Assembly (NCBI GenBank): GCA_032433765.1
Contig: JAVIAB010000051.1
Span: forward strand, 148,269,275-148,333,274
Length of the DNA stretch: 64,000 bases
From: Megaustenia siamemsis
Lineage: Eukaryota > Mollusca > Gastropoda > Stylommatophora > Ariophantidae
Direction of reading: 5' to 3'
The notes under the pieces were generated by a model, which worked only from the letters and a program-made list of their open reading frames with translations, was not told the DNA's origin and ran no database searches. Below, piece by piece: positions 46,757-58,456 of this stretch. Both the position numbers and the translations under genes were made by a program. The stretch's first letter is position 1, and each line of letters begins with the position of its first letter.

Positions 46757-47844
46757 TAACAAGGAATAAAATATTATATGAGAGAAGGAAAAGAAAGAGA
46801 TATGAGAAGTAAAGAGAACGAGTTGATCTTAGTTATCACAATGGTTGGATTCTGAACGCGACCCTGAGACTCATGCTACCACTCCAAGCTCGAGCGATAA
46901 ATGCGGTGAGACGGATAGTTTCCCTTCCAGCAGCTTCGCCAGGCGTGAACTTAATTCCTTGACAGGCCTGGGTCTATGTCTTCAAGTATCCTTTTATCTG
47001 AGCGCATTTTCCTGGTTTCCGGTTCCCTTGAGCATCAAACGCGCCATGACAGACGCGCTGACTGGGGCAACAGCTTGAAGCTGACTGGCATTGCCGATCG
47101 AGACAGGTGAACATAAAACTGCTACAGGAGGTTGTTTAATGAATCTTTCGTGTTTCTGAGCTGACATAAAATGTGACAACAGGCAAAGTCAATGGGGAAA
47201 ATATAAAAGGTAAGCTGCGAGGAAGAAGAACTGAAGGAGGTAAGCTGATGGCCATATTAAACAACAAAATAGCGAGAAATATGCGTCAGCCATCCAGACT
47301 AAATAAATCAATGTTTTGATTCTAAACAGGACGTTAACAGAGAACGAACATAAAAAGAACAAACTACAAGTCTCAAAAAGTTATAATGCAAGGAACAACT
47401 CAAAATGGTAACCGAACTAACGTGTCACTGGGTTAATATTCACTAAACGAGATGACATACGTTAATCTATTGTATAATCAAAGAAAGTATCTAAAATTGT
47501 GTACAGAAAAGAGGTCTGAAAAAGTGTCAAAGAAAGGTTTAGATAGAAACAAGTGGAGTGTCAATAAAGGAAAGTGTAAATGAAAAAGTTTGAATTCTTC
47601 TCCAAACCTCCACGAGTGTGAGAATCAAAGCGGACTGCGAGGCGGGTTTCAAGAGGAGACGGAGAGTGGTCATTCAGACAGCATGATATACTGCCAGTAA
47701 CTATGATCGAAGTAAAAATTGTGAGGGGAATTGAGGTGGGGTATCACATAAGTAGCAAAATCATGAGAGATGTCATGAAGTCGTTCACTGAAGCGATGAT
47801 ATAAGCGTCGTCGAGTTTCGCGAATTCAGGCTCATTAGCAGCTC

Positions 47845-48401
47845 TGACTGATGATCACATACAGGATGTTGCTGGAAGCGCAGACTGATGATCACATACA
47901 GGATGTTGCTGGAAGCGCAGACTGATTATCACATACAGGATGTTGCTGGAAGCGCTGACTGATGATCACATACAGGATGTTGCTGGAAGCGCTAGCTGAT
48001 GATCACATACAGGATGTTGCTGGAAGCGCTAGCTGATGATCACATACAGGATGTTGCTGGAAGCGCTGACTGATGATCACATACAGGATGTTGCTGGAAG
48101 CGCTAGCTGATGATCACATACAGGATGTTGCTGGAAGCGCTGACTGATGATCACATACAGGATGTTGCTGGAAGCGCTGGCTGATGATCACATACAGGAT
48201 GTTGCTGGAAGCGCTGACTGATGATCACATACAGGATGTTGCTGGAAGCGCTAGCTGATGATCACATGCAGGATGTTGCTGGAAGTGCTGACTGATGATC
48301 ACATACAGGATGTTGCTGGAAGCGCTGAATGGTGATCACATACAGGATGTTGCGGGAATTGCTGGCTGGTGATCATATACAGGATGTAGTTGGAAGCGCT
48401 T
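47845..48401. repeat. 37-bp minisatellite, 15 copies (unit 2)
   Basis: Copy of 41474-42030. I saw no unit-number change between the two copies, which argues that the duplication is very young. Confidence 0.95.
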
Positions 48402-48415
48402 GCGACATCCTTCTT

Positions 48416-48653
48416 AACCTAAGAGTTGCAATTAATAAAGCAAACCTCAGAGTTGCAATTATTAAAGAAAACCTCAGAGTTGTAATTATTAAAGCAAACC
48501 TCAGAGTTGTAATTATTAAAGCAAACCTCAGACTTGTAATTATTAAAGCAAACCTCAGAGTTGTAATTATTAAAGCAAACCTCAGAGTTGTAATTATTAA
48601 AGCAAACCTCAGAGTTGTAATTATTAAAGCAAACCTCAGAGTTGTAGTTATTT
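48416..48653. repeat. 27-bp minisatellite, 9 copies (unit 2)
   Basis: Copy of 42045-42283. Confidence 0.95.
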
Positions 48654-48973
48654 TTTTTTAAAAACATGCACAGACGTACGTACTTGTGGAAAGAACAAAA
48701 ATAAATTTGTTACATTTTCTTTAATTCGCTTTGAGAAAAGTGAAATGAAGAAAGAGCGCAAGAAATGGAACAAACGGAGCTAAGGTAAAACTTATGATAG
48801 AGAGAATAAAGCGGTGAAATAAAACAACAATAAAGGATATGGTTAAAGTTTTACTGTAATAAAGGACCACTTAAATGATTCGACGCTTCGGAAAAGGATG
48901 TACTATGTGGACATAAATACAATAAACAGAAATAAATATCTAAAATGTTGAAGAAACATTCAGTGTTAAAGAA

Positions 48974-49118
48974 GATCACTGGAAATCGAATCTGAGGATC
49001 ACTGGAAATCGAATCTGAGGATCACTGGAAATCGAATCTGAGGATCACTGGAAATCGAATCTGAGGATCACTGGAAATCGAATCTGAGGATCATTGGAAA
49101 TCGAATCTGAGGATCATC
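48974..49118. repeat. 23-bp minisatellite, 6 copies (unit 2)
   Basis: Copy of 42604-42748. Confidence 0.95.
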
Positions 49119-50105
49119 GTACTGAGAAGAGATTCCAAAATAATGATAAGAACTGTTATACAATAGACACTGGATGGAGACGCAAACAAAGACAACCTTG
49201 TTGTGAATAGAGAAATCTGACTCACTATGGGTAAGATTATTAAATGTCCTTTAATGATACAAGAACTAAACATTTTGGTGAGATTTTGTTGTTGCCCCCA
49301 CAATGTGTAATGGTCTGGGACTGATTTGAAGGTTTATGATCAAGAATAAAATAAATGATGAGGTAGAGAAGTAGTTGAACGAAAATTAAGTTGACTTACT
49401 TTCATGTAAGACTTTATCAAGTCACGGCTGCCCACGCACGGACATTTTGTAAACAAACTTTAGTCAAATTGTTCTGGTTTTTTTTTTCAGCAAATCTCAA
49501 GTGAGACAACAGCAGAACTAAGATTATTAGTCCGTGTTAAATTATTAGTCGTGTTAAATTATTAGTCTCATTGGTTTCAGTAGGACTCATATATGTTCCC
49601 CACTTTGAAAAGCCAACAGAAAAAATGCAAGACCAAAAATTACGCAAGTTCAATGCAATGTAATGCTTTCTTTTTTTTTATTCTCATTTTGCTCTTTATC
49701 TTTAGAAGATATGTAATTCTTTGTTGCTAAAATACAGAGCTTTATATTTTATTTTTCTTTAAAAATAGACACATAACAACCGAGCGGCGAGCAAAAAGTT
49801 GTGATATAGATATGAGTAGCCGTTGGTAAAAATAAATTTAAATATTGGCTCCCTCGGTTCTTTGGGGAATCACACCTGTCGATATTTTGTATAATCACCT
49901 CTTGTTGCATGTAGCACAACTGATGGCTTGAAATGAATCTACGTACGTACAACTAGGTGTACACACAGCCATTATAAGGGTGTCCCGAGATTTACAAAGA
50001 CGTTGAGGTACTTTTGTACCGCGACGTTATTTCAATGCGACATTGAGAAAACAAGCAGAACATTATTGCCATCTATAGGGTGTCTCTTGTCAAACAAGTG
50101 CCAGG

Positions 50106-50699
50106 CGTCAAATACTTGGGCACAATAATAACATCAGACGGAAGACGCACCACAGAAATAAAATGCAGAATAGCTTAGGTCAGAAAATTAAACACGTCTT
50201 GTGCAGCAAGTCTATGTCTATACAAGTGAGAAAGAGAGTTCATCGGTGCTATATTGAGTCATATTCTGACCTGACAAATTCTTCTGGAAGTGAATCATGG
50301 ACAGTAAAAAAAAACAAATGAAAAGACTAGAGACCACTAAGATGGGATTTCTCAGAAGAATGTTGGGAGTTCCCTGGCTAGATAAAAAAAAAAAGTCCAG
50401 CGAGGACATTTACAGAGGCCAACAAAAAAGGGAGTTCTTAAGAAACATCAGAAAAAATAATCGACAATTTTCGAACACATCATGAGAAGAGGAAAGTTGG
50501 AACACTTGGTTGCAACTGGCAAAATACAGGGAAATAGTAGATATTGCGGACGACAAAGAGAGAAGATACTAGATAGCTTGGTGACACTAAAAACAGACTA
50601 TAACATAATTTATACAATGCACTATAGATAGAAAATTGTGGAAGGACATGATAATATGTTACGGTATGACGCTAACTGGTATGACACATGATGATGATA
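50106..50699 (+). pseudogene. LINE family A, RT C-terminal part (copy in unit 2)
   Basis: Copy of 43735-44329. It carries the only substitution found between the two units (50340) and has one A fewer in the run near 50310, which changes which frame is open locally. Confidence 0.8.
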
Positions 50700-50743
50700 T
50701 GGAGTCTCACTCTCAACAGAACTCGACATTTCTTTACATTGCT

Positions 50744-51325
50744 TCATCTGTAACGAGATCTAACGTTACTTCATCTGTAACTAGATCTAACGTTACTTGA
50801 TCTGTAAGGAGATCTAACGTTACTTGATCTGTAAGGAGATCTAACGTTACTTGATCTGTAAGGAGATCTAACGTAACTTGATCTGTAACTAGATCTAACG
50901 TAACTTGATCTGTAACTAGATCTAACGTAACTTCATCTGTAACTAGATCTAACGTAACTTGATCTGTAACTAGATCTAACGTAACTTCATCTGTAACTAG
51001 ATCTAACGTAACTTCATCTGTAACTAGCTCTAACGTAACTTCATCTGTAACTAGATCTAACGTAACTTGATCTGTAACTAGATCTAACGTAACTTCATCT
51101 GTAACTAGATCTAACGTAACTTCATCTGTAACTAGCTCTAACGTAACTTCATCTGTAACTAGATCTAACGTAACTTGATCTGTAACTAGATCTAACGTAA
51201 TTTGGTCTGTAACGAGATCTAACGTAACTTCATCTGTAACGAGAACTAACGTAACTTAATCTGTAACGAGATCTAACGTAACTTCAAGTGTAACGAGATC
51301 TAACGTAACTTCATCTGTAACGAGT
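50744..51325. repeat. 27-bp minisatellite, about 21 copies (unit 2)
   Basis: Copy of 44374-44955. Confidence 0.95.
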
Positions 51326-52184
51326 ATATTGCAAAGACACTTGAGACGGACTTCATTTTGTACAAAAATATCTGAAAATATGCTGGAAGTGATTACCATT
51401 TGTGAGCAAAGAGGAAAATATTGAGCAAATGCCGAGTTCTCTGGGGAGAGGGACAGCTTTTGTTTGAACTTCTCTCAAAGCTGTCCGACAAGGAGAGGCA
51501 GAAAAACAAAACAAATGAAAATGGAGGAAGGAACAAGATTAAAGGAAGTTGGAGAGAAAGAACGGGCAGAGAGGGATAGAGGTGGAGGAAAACGGAATAT
51601 GAGATGGTAGTGAAGAATAAGTAGAACAAGAGGAGGAAGAAGAACAACGAAGTGGTGAAACAAAGGTAAAGTGCTAGCGTAAGCTTGTTACATGAACATT
51701 GATTGGGGTCGAGGGTCAGGACGATATCGTAACGCGATTGTTGAACCACAAGGACAGCGGGGCTGGCCACTACCAGTGTCCTGCTGTTCACTTTCCATGA
51801 AACTTTTGTTATATGTTTTCCTCTCTGTAGGAGACCTTGCTAATTTCCCCATGGAAAACGTCCCAAAAGTTTGGAGAATTTTCTTTTGAATTTCTCCCAA
51901 TATATGGAACCCCCCAACCCCCATTTGAATACATTGTCAACAATAGAAGAAGTGGAGAATATGTGAACACATGGATGAAGTATAAAGCTGACCATCTGTA
52001 AATGTGATGCATGATAATAAACAAAGAACAAAGCTCTACTCAGTCCGTTTTAAGGCAATTGGAATTGGTCGTTTTGTAAATAATCTACAGGTAAGGGGTT
52101 AGGGTTCTCTCATAACATATGATGGGATGTAGCGCATTAAGGTATTCATTTTCAGCATTTTCGGCCATGACATTTCGACATGAA

Positions 52185-52660
52185 GGAGATAGTACTTTTG
52201 CTTACTGTTTCTTCTTCTTTTCTTCCTCATTTGCCTTTTTTAGCGTCGAGGGGAAAATATAATATGTGGTCTTTTGCTCTTCTGTTTGCCTCTGCTGCTG
52301 TTATGTTTCCTAATGATTTATAATGTTACATTGATCAATCTTTTTCGTGGTCAACCTTGGGTAAGGTATTCTCGCAACATTTATTGAGGGCTCTTTGTGT
52401 TTTGATCACTCTGCTTTGTCACGTGACCAAATGATTGTATCTGTTGTTTCTTTATATATTTTATGGCAGGGGGCTATTCCTAGCTTTTTTCTCAGTTCTT
52501 CATTTCTGATCTTGTCTCTCAGAATGTTTCCTGTCATTCGTCTAACTCATTTCATCTTAGTAGAGGTTATTTTACATTTTGTTCTTGCATCTAGGGTCCG
52601 GGTCTGGCACTGATAGCACAACGTTGGGATGAAGATTGTATTGTAGAGTGCTGATGTGCC
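52185..52660 (-). pseudogene. LINE family B, RT tail (minus strand)
   Basis: The reverse complement gives PTLCYQCQTRTLDARTK, then MTGNILRDKIRNEELRKK, KQQIQSFGHVTKQS and a terminus with EEANRRAKDHI and LYFPLDAKK. It aligns with the tail of LINE B copy 1 (38750-39170). The purine-rich 3' end is at about 52200-52225 reversed. It is a 5'-truncated dead copy lying just outside the duplication. Confidence 0.75.
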
Positions 52661-53039
52661 TCTAGAGTTATTCCCTTGTTGGACAATAGTTGTTATTGTC
52701 TACCGCAAATCAGTGTGTCGTGTAACGAGTCATTGTTCAGCTGGATCGACTGCAAGCCATGACGCTTAGAGATCGAACCAATCACAATTGAGCATACAAA
52801 AACCAAGTAAACAGTACTAAATGAGACATGTGTTGTCACTCATTCATGTAAAACTCTAAATCATTCCATTTTTGTCACATTTTTTTCCCTTTTCAAACAT
52901 AATCGTCTCTCATATTACTAGGGTCATGTGGTGTCCTATCTAGGACACTTCAGCTTCACTTCACAGCGTCAGCGCTAAATACTAGTCTGTAAATAACCAG
53001 TCGAAAATAATTAGACACACGCTCTAAATCGAGACTGCA
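52661..53039. other. Intergenic, nothing recognised
   Basis: No ORF, array or element end seen. Confidence 0.4.
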
Positions 53040-53245
53040 ATGACACTGCTATTACTACTACTACTACCACGACGACTACAACTGCTACCACGACTACAAC
53101 AACAACAACTACTACTACTGCTAATACTGTTAATACTTCAACTACTATTACTACCACTACTACCACCACTACTACTAATAATACCACTACTACAGATACT
53201 AATACTACCTACTACCACCACCACCACTACTACTACTACTACTAG
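53040..53245. repeat. Imperfect (TAC/ACT)n triplet microsatellite
   Basis: About 200 bp dominated by ACT, TAC, CCA and AAC triplets in one phase. The Leu-rich and Val-rich ORFs across it are products of the repeat. Confidence 0.9.
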
Positions 53246-53597
53246 AGTTGTATTTCTTTGACTGAGTTTCTTCTGAAACGTGATTTCCTTAGAAGCAAAT
53301 TGTGAGTGACTTTGACTGTATAAGACAGAGGAATGTTTAAAGTCGTGGTGAAGAATACTCGGCGTGAGCTTTCTGACGAGACTCGTGCCTGGAATCTCCG
53401 GGTTGTGGGAACTCAAAGGCATGGATGATGGTGTCAATAATGAGGATGACTGTCTGCCTTTTGATGTTTTCTGGACTATTCCAAGATGGTAGGGAGCATC
53501 CAACATTCCAGGGATTGATGGAGTGGTGGAATGTACAAAATGCGGGAAAGCGAGTGAGTAATTTGACGGGGGAGGAATATGACTGGAGGAAGAGGGT
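53246..53597. other. Intergenic, nothing recognised
   Basis: A minus-strand ORF runs through here into the next array but shows no domain. Confidence 0.35.
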
Positions 53598-53893
53598 GTG
53601 AGTGAGTAGTACTAGTGATGTCCTAGTGGGAAGGATACTAGAGAGTAGCATTAGTGATGTCCTAGTGGGAAGGGTATTAGAGAGTAGTATTAGTGATGTC
53701 CTAGTGGGAAGGGTATTAGAGAGTAGTATTAATGATAACCTGGTGGGAGGGGTATTAGAGAGTAGTATTAATGATAACCCGGTGGGAGAGGTATTAGAGA
53801 GTTGTCTTAAAGGTAACATAGTGAAAGGGGTATTAGAGAGTAGTATTAATGAAAACCTGATGAGAGGTGTATTAGAGAGTAGTATTAATGGAA
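53598..53893. repeat. 39-bp minisatellite, 7 to 8 copies
   Basis: The unit is GAGTAGTATTAGTGATGTCC followed by TAGTGGGAAGGGTATTAGA. Divergence increases towards the right. The plus frame is open (SSISDVLVGRVLE unit) and runs into a LINE A fragment. Confidence 0.93.
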
Positions 53894-53925
53894 TACTTGG
53901 TTACAACTGGCAAAATAAAAAGATT
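53889..53925 (+). pseudogene. Small LINE family A fragment at the array edge
   Basis: GGAATACTTGGTTACAACTG and the following GCAAAATAAAA are identical to LINE A at 61725-61755. The array to the left is directly joined to it. Confidence 0.6.
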
Positions 53926-54834
53926 TAATGATAACCTCATGCATAACGTACATAACCATACATGCGTAAATGCATAAGTCTTTATATATTACCACAAGAT
54001 TAGAAGTTAGATTTCTGGGTATATCCATATATATAAAGATATATATTTTGTGCTATTTTTTTTTAAAAATCCAGCTGAATACCTACTTGGCCGAATCGTC
54101 GTTCAGCTTTGGTTTTGTTTCAACAAATGTAAAGCTGTTACCATACCACTTTTCTCTTTTATTTAAAAATGTCATTAGAACAGATTATGATCCATGAAGA
54201 CCATTGGTTAAAACAGCTTCAATGTTGCTACAATTGTTGCTTCATTGAACATGCTCAGACAGCAAAGCTCACCTGCAACGTGCTGTCTTATGTATTCTCT
54301 TCCTACAGATTATTTTACATTCTCACATTCAGCGTTTAGTTTAAATCGCCCACAGCAAACAGGGATGGGCATGCGATATCGTAGACTATGATATCAGGGG
54401 ATATCACACACAAAAATTAGTCATTCTTGATGATATTTTAGGATATTTAAGAACAATGTCTGATGACTTGATTTGTTCAACAACATATCATTTCCACTTG
54501 GAATCAAATGAAAAAAGAAACATAAATGAAATGCTCAAATTTATATCAAGCCTCCCGCATAATCGATACATTTTATCTCACGTTTAATGATGCATTGAAT
54601 TTTTTCCTTATCTCGGAATGCCTTCTCTGATTTAAAATAAAGACCAAATATTAACGCCTCATTCCTTTCTCTGGCTAAGTCCTGTCTATCTGATCAATAA
54701 TCTGGAAAAATGTGACTAATGACTGCTTGCTAGACTGCTAGCACTTTTATTTTGATTAGTGTTGCTTTGATTTAGCTATTCACTTATTAAGGTTCGCAGT
54801 TTAGCGGGGATTTGTAACCCGTTGTGTTCCTACT
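53926..54834. other. Intergenic, nothing recognised
   Basis: AT-rich, with no element or gene seen. Confidence 0.4.
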
Positions 54835-55146
54835 AGGCGGACGGATACAAATGGTTTATTAGTTGGCGCGTTCTATAATGACATGGATACAAATTGTTCA
54901 TTAGTTGACGCGTGTTATGATGGCATGGATACAAATTGTTCATTAGTTGACGCGTGTTATAATGACATGGATACAAATGGTTCAATAGGTGACGCGTGTT
55001 ACAATGGCATGGACATAAATTGTTCATTAGTTGACGCGTGTTATAATGACATGGATACAAATGGTTCATTAGTTGACGCGTGTTATAATGGCATGGATAC
55101 AAATGGTTCATTAGTTGACGCGTGTTATAATGACATGGATACAAAT
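54835..55146. repeat. 42-bp minisatellite, 7 to 8 copies
   Basis: The unit encodes MDTNGSLVDACYND in the plus frame. Units differ by AATGG/AATTG and GACATGG/GGCATGG. The parent sequence is unknown. Confidence 0.94.
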
Positions 55147-55257
55147 AGATATTAAAGCAGGTATAGAATGTGAAACGAGTGGATGGATGGACGGAATGAT
55201 AGATGAATAAGCGTTTAAACATTCAGGTAAATATATTTTTGTGCTTATGTATATAAT

Positions 55258-55475
55258 TATCATTGTACCATGCTTTCTGGCGTAGGTGATCATGTCTCTC
55301 CACAACTTGTTATCTGTACAGCTGTTTATCCCGTTCTACTTTGAACTTCTTACAGACTATTCTATAAAGTGTCTGGTAGCCTCTCTTTCTGTTTCAATCT
55401 ATCTCTTCTTCTCTCAAATATTTAATTGCCCAGAATATATTCTAGCTGCTCCCTTCTCAATACATGGCTGGAAAT
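55258..55475 (-). pseudogene. LINE family A, 3' tail (copy near 55.3 kb)
   Basis: The reverse complement contains the KLWRDMITYAR block and a diverged SRRSLx..R upstream part. It aligns with copies at 1432 and 15556 and is 5' truncated. Confidence 0.7.
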
Positions 55476-55486
55476 GAAACTTGTGT

Positions 55487-55705
55487 TCTCTTGATGTCAA
55501 GGACGATTGTATCCTCTTGATGTAAATAATGATTGTGTCCTATTAGATCTAAATAATGATTGTGTCCCTTTTATGTAAATAACTATTGTATCCCTTTGAT
55601 CTAAATAACGATTGTGTCCCCTTGATCTAAATAACGATTGTGTCCCCTTGATATAAATAACGATTGTGTCCCCTTGATATAAATAACGATTGTGTTCTCT
55701 TAGGG
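55487..55705. repeat. 26-bp minisatellite, about 8 copies
   Basis: The unit is ATAAATAACGATTGTGTCCC plus CTTGAT. The first copies are diverged and the last four are nearly identical. Confidence 0.9.
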
Positions 55706-55797
55706 CGATTTTTTAAATATATTTTATGTTGAAAAAGTGTTCTTTTTTCTTGTGCCTAGTTTAAAACGCTTGATTACTCCTTTTAGTTGTCAGTAGT

Positions 55798-55800
<3 letters not shown>

Positions 55801-55849
<49 letters not shown>

Positions 55850-55858
55850 GTATATATT

Positions 55859-55909
<51 letters not shown>
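55801..55909. repeat. (TC)n and (AT)n microsatellites
   Basis: (TC)n at 55801-55847 and (AT)n at 55866-55909, about 100 bp upstream of the exon at 56009, so probably within its upstream intron. Confidence 0.93.
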
Positions 55910-55911
<2 letters not shown>

Positions 55912-55992
55912 ATTTTAATGTTCTTGATTACTCTACATATTAAAGTTTGGTAAATTCCATGAAGAGATTTCGCTAAACAGATAAAACATGTC

Positions 55993-56008
55993 TGTTACTT
56001 TCTTTCAG
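55993..56008 (+). promoter_or_regulatory. 3' splice site (acceptor)
   Basis: The pyrimidine-rich tract GTTACTTTCTTTCAG ends at AG 56007-56008, immediately before the Ig-coding exon. Confidence 0.7.
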
Positions 56009-56136
56009 ATTATGACTTCGAGAATTCATCTGTTGTCCAACAGCCGGAGTTCCTGATCTCAAATTTCAACGTGTCTGTGAGAGAAGGTGAGATGGCAACA
56101 CTTCCTTGCACTGTCAGGAACCTAGGAACAAAGCTA
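56009..56136 (+). CDS. Internal exon of an immunoglobulin-superfamily gene
   Basis: A 128-bp open exon. After two bases that complete a codon it reads YDFENSSVVQQPEFLISNFN, then VSVREGEMATLPCTVRNLGT and KL. This is the N-terminal half of an Ig domain: a PxF start, a beta-strand NVSVREGE, the B-strand Cys in ATLPC, and a VxNLGxKxV C strand. The layout resembles the first Ig domain of lachesin/IgLON/Dpr-type cell-surface adhesion proteins, but the exact family is inferred. The exon enters in phase 1 and ends in phase 0 before GTGAGT. The half domain with the W and second Cys must lie in the next exon, which I could not find in the window. Codon use and lack of decay contrast with everything around it. 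Confidence 0.75.
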
Positions 56137-56142
56137 GTGAGT
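56137..56142 (+). promoter_or_regulatory. 5' splice site (donor)
   Basis: CTA|GTGAGT. The intron side matches the donor consensus GTRAGT exactly. Confidence 0.65.
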
Positions 56143-56714
56143 CATTATTACAATAGGATGTCTGACTTTGTTGCTGAGGTATTGTGTGGTTCATGTCATA
56201 ACTATCACTTTTATAATAAACAACGATAGCTACTGCCATTTAGACTCCACATGATCACGGATCTTAAATAGAATATATTTTATGTTTGTCCCTCTCGTAA
56301 GATCATAGTTACAGTTATATTTATGCTTTCTTATTATTATGAAATCCATTTCATATTTCATGAAATATATAAATCTCGTAATTTTAACAATTCTTGTAAT
56401 GTCAACTCCAGACCTAATCAATTTTTTGCAACGCGATCTCGTATTACTATGTTTTGAGCAGACGAATGGGCTAACAATGAAATATTATTTGTGTGTCATG
56501 TCTTATTTATTTTTCTTTACTTCATACAACTTTCCATAACGGTTGTTTATTCTAGATAGCACGAGATTGAATTCTGTACTTGTTATTAATTAGTAGAATG
56601 TGTTTACTGCACCCATGGTAGACCGATAGGTCATCCTTACCTTTAACATCTACGCTAGCCACGGTTTGATGGTAATTTAGCTATATAGCTAGTTGTTCAC
56701 GTTAAAAAAAACAG
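56143..56714. other. Probable intron sequence
   Basis: AT-rich with no motif. It would be intronic if the exon at 56009 is used. Confidence 0.4.
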
Positions 56715-57835
56715 TGAAGAACAAACCCTCTATTTAAACAAACAGAAACCTAAGATAATGTCCATTGACAAAACAAAAAGCCAAGCCAAAATCATCAACA
56801 GTGAGGAACTTGAATTTGTAACAAATTATGACTATCTGGGATCTGTAGTAACTAACAATGGAGACTGGAAGAGATCAAAAGAAGATTAATAAACACAAAA
56901 ATTAAACACAATGAAGAACATGTGGTACAATACCAGCAAGGCAGAAAATTAAAAATTACTGAAGGCATGTACCTGTCCTAGAGCAACATACAGTTGTGTA
57001 TCATGGATAATCTCGCAAACATCAAGGGAGAAAATCGATTAACTCAAAACACAATGTTACAGAAAAATCCTTCACATGCCTTATATAATGAAAAAGACCA
57101 ATAAAGACATATTAAAAGTTGTAAACACTAAAAACAATTGGCTCATAAACAGCATTCTGCAGAGGAAATTAATATACTATGACCACTTTAAAAGACACAG
57201 AGGGCTGAAAAGAATAATAATGGGAGGCATGGTTCCTGGGCGCACGCATCAGGGGCAGACCAAGAAGAAGGTGGTGTCAAAACATCAAGGCGACCTTGAA
57301 CATGACAGTGGAAAAGGTCGGAGATCTGCCTAGAGACAGTGATTCTTTCAGTCGGACTATGGTGAATGTAACGTTCTGTGGGAGATCTGCCTAGAGACAG
57401 AGATTCTTTCAGTCGGACTATGGTGAATGTAACGTTCTGTGGGAGATCTGCCTAGAGACAGAGATTCTTTCAGTCGGACTATGGTGAATGTAACGTTCTG
57501 TGGGAGATCTGCCTAGAGACAGAGATTCTTTCAGTCGGACTATGGTGAATGTAACGTTCTGTGGGAGATCTGGCTAGGGACAGAGATTCTTTCAGTCGGA
57601 CTATGGTGAATGTAACGTTCTGTGGGAGATCTGCCCAGAGACAGTGATTCTTTCAGTCGGACTATGGTGAATGTAACGTTCTGTGTGAGATCTGCCTAGA
57701 GACAGAGATTCTTTCAGTCGGACTATGGTGAATGTAACGTTCTGTGGGAGATCTGGCTAGGGACAGAGATTCTTTCAGTCGGACTATGGTGAATGCAACG
57801 TTCTGCAACGGACATGCAACCTGATGATGATTTAT
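56715..57835 (+). pseudogene. LINE family D, RT C-terminal region with a terminal 61-bp array
   Basis: The degraded RT tail reads EEQTLYLNKQKPKIMSIDK, LEFVTNYDYLGSVVTNNGDW (the post-RT Y-L-G-S motif), HMPYIMKKTNKDILK and LIYYDHFKRHRGLKR, then IMGGMVPGRTHQGQTKKK and EKVGDLPRDSDSF. The last block is amplified 8-fold. After the array the element ends TGCAACGGACATGCAACCTG and a TGATGATGAT tail near 57835. Many stops and frameshifts show that it is dead. Confidence 0.75.
57316..57806. repeat. 61-bp minisatellite, 8 copies, inside LINE D
   Basis: Each unit holds GGAGATCTGCCTAGAGACAG, AGATTCTTTCAGTCGGACTA and TGGTGAATGTAACGTTCTG. The unit corresponds to codons for VGDLPRDRDSFSRTMVNVTF, the terminal block of the RT. 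At 61 bp each unit shifts the frame. One variant (CTGGCTAGGGACAG) occurs twice, four units apart. Confidence 0.94.
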
Positions 57836-58187
57836 TCATAATTTTAATCTCTCGTTTTCAGTCATCCAGTCCTACTGGTATTTCTGAACCATTTTCCTTG
57901 AGTTTCAAACCTGCACCCTGCCAACTACGTTGCGTACCACATGATATATAAGTCTATTTCTGTCTATTTTGTTCGTCTATTATTCTGTCTATATTTTTTT
58001 TCAATTTGTCAGCACTACTTAACAACAATAATGGTTTCCATTCGGTCGTCACGGTGCTTTGGTCGACATTCGGGGGAAAACGCTGAGTGATGTTGTGTGT
58101 TCAAGTATTATTTCTTTCTACAATGTACAATTTTTATGCTATATTGATTTAACTAGAGTCAATAACAGTAGGAGTCAGGATATTGTT
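57836..58187. other. Intergenic or intronic, nothing recognised
   Basis: No ORF or element seen. Confidence 0.35.
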
Positions 58188-58456
58188 AAATTGAAGTGAT
58201 AACACCTACTCTATAATGGATAATTTCTACCCATAGAGTGATAGCACCTACTCTTTAAGTGATAACACCTACCCTATAAGTTATATATCCAACCTTATAA
58301 GTGATAACTCCTACCCTTTAAGTGATAACTCCTTCCATATAAGTGATAAGTCCTTCCATATAAGTGATAACTCATTCCATATAAATGATAACTCCTTCCA
58401 TATAAGTGATAACTCCTTCCATATAAGTGGTAAATTCTTCCATATAAGTGATAACT
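58188..58456. repeat. 21-bp minisatellite, left block, about 12 copies
   Basis: The unit is ATAAGTGATAACTCCTTCCA plus T, with more diverged copies on the left. It continues at 58986 after an insertion. Confidence 0.92.

Larger units (their letters stand above)
45781..52151 (+). repeat. 6371-bp tandem duplication, unit 2
   Basis: Direct copy of 39410-45780 with the few differences listed there. The offset is 6371 overall and 6370 between about 48660 and 49675 and between about 50310 and 51910, because of homopolymer differences that cancel out. Confidence 0.97.
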
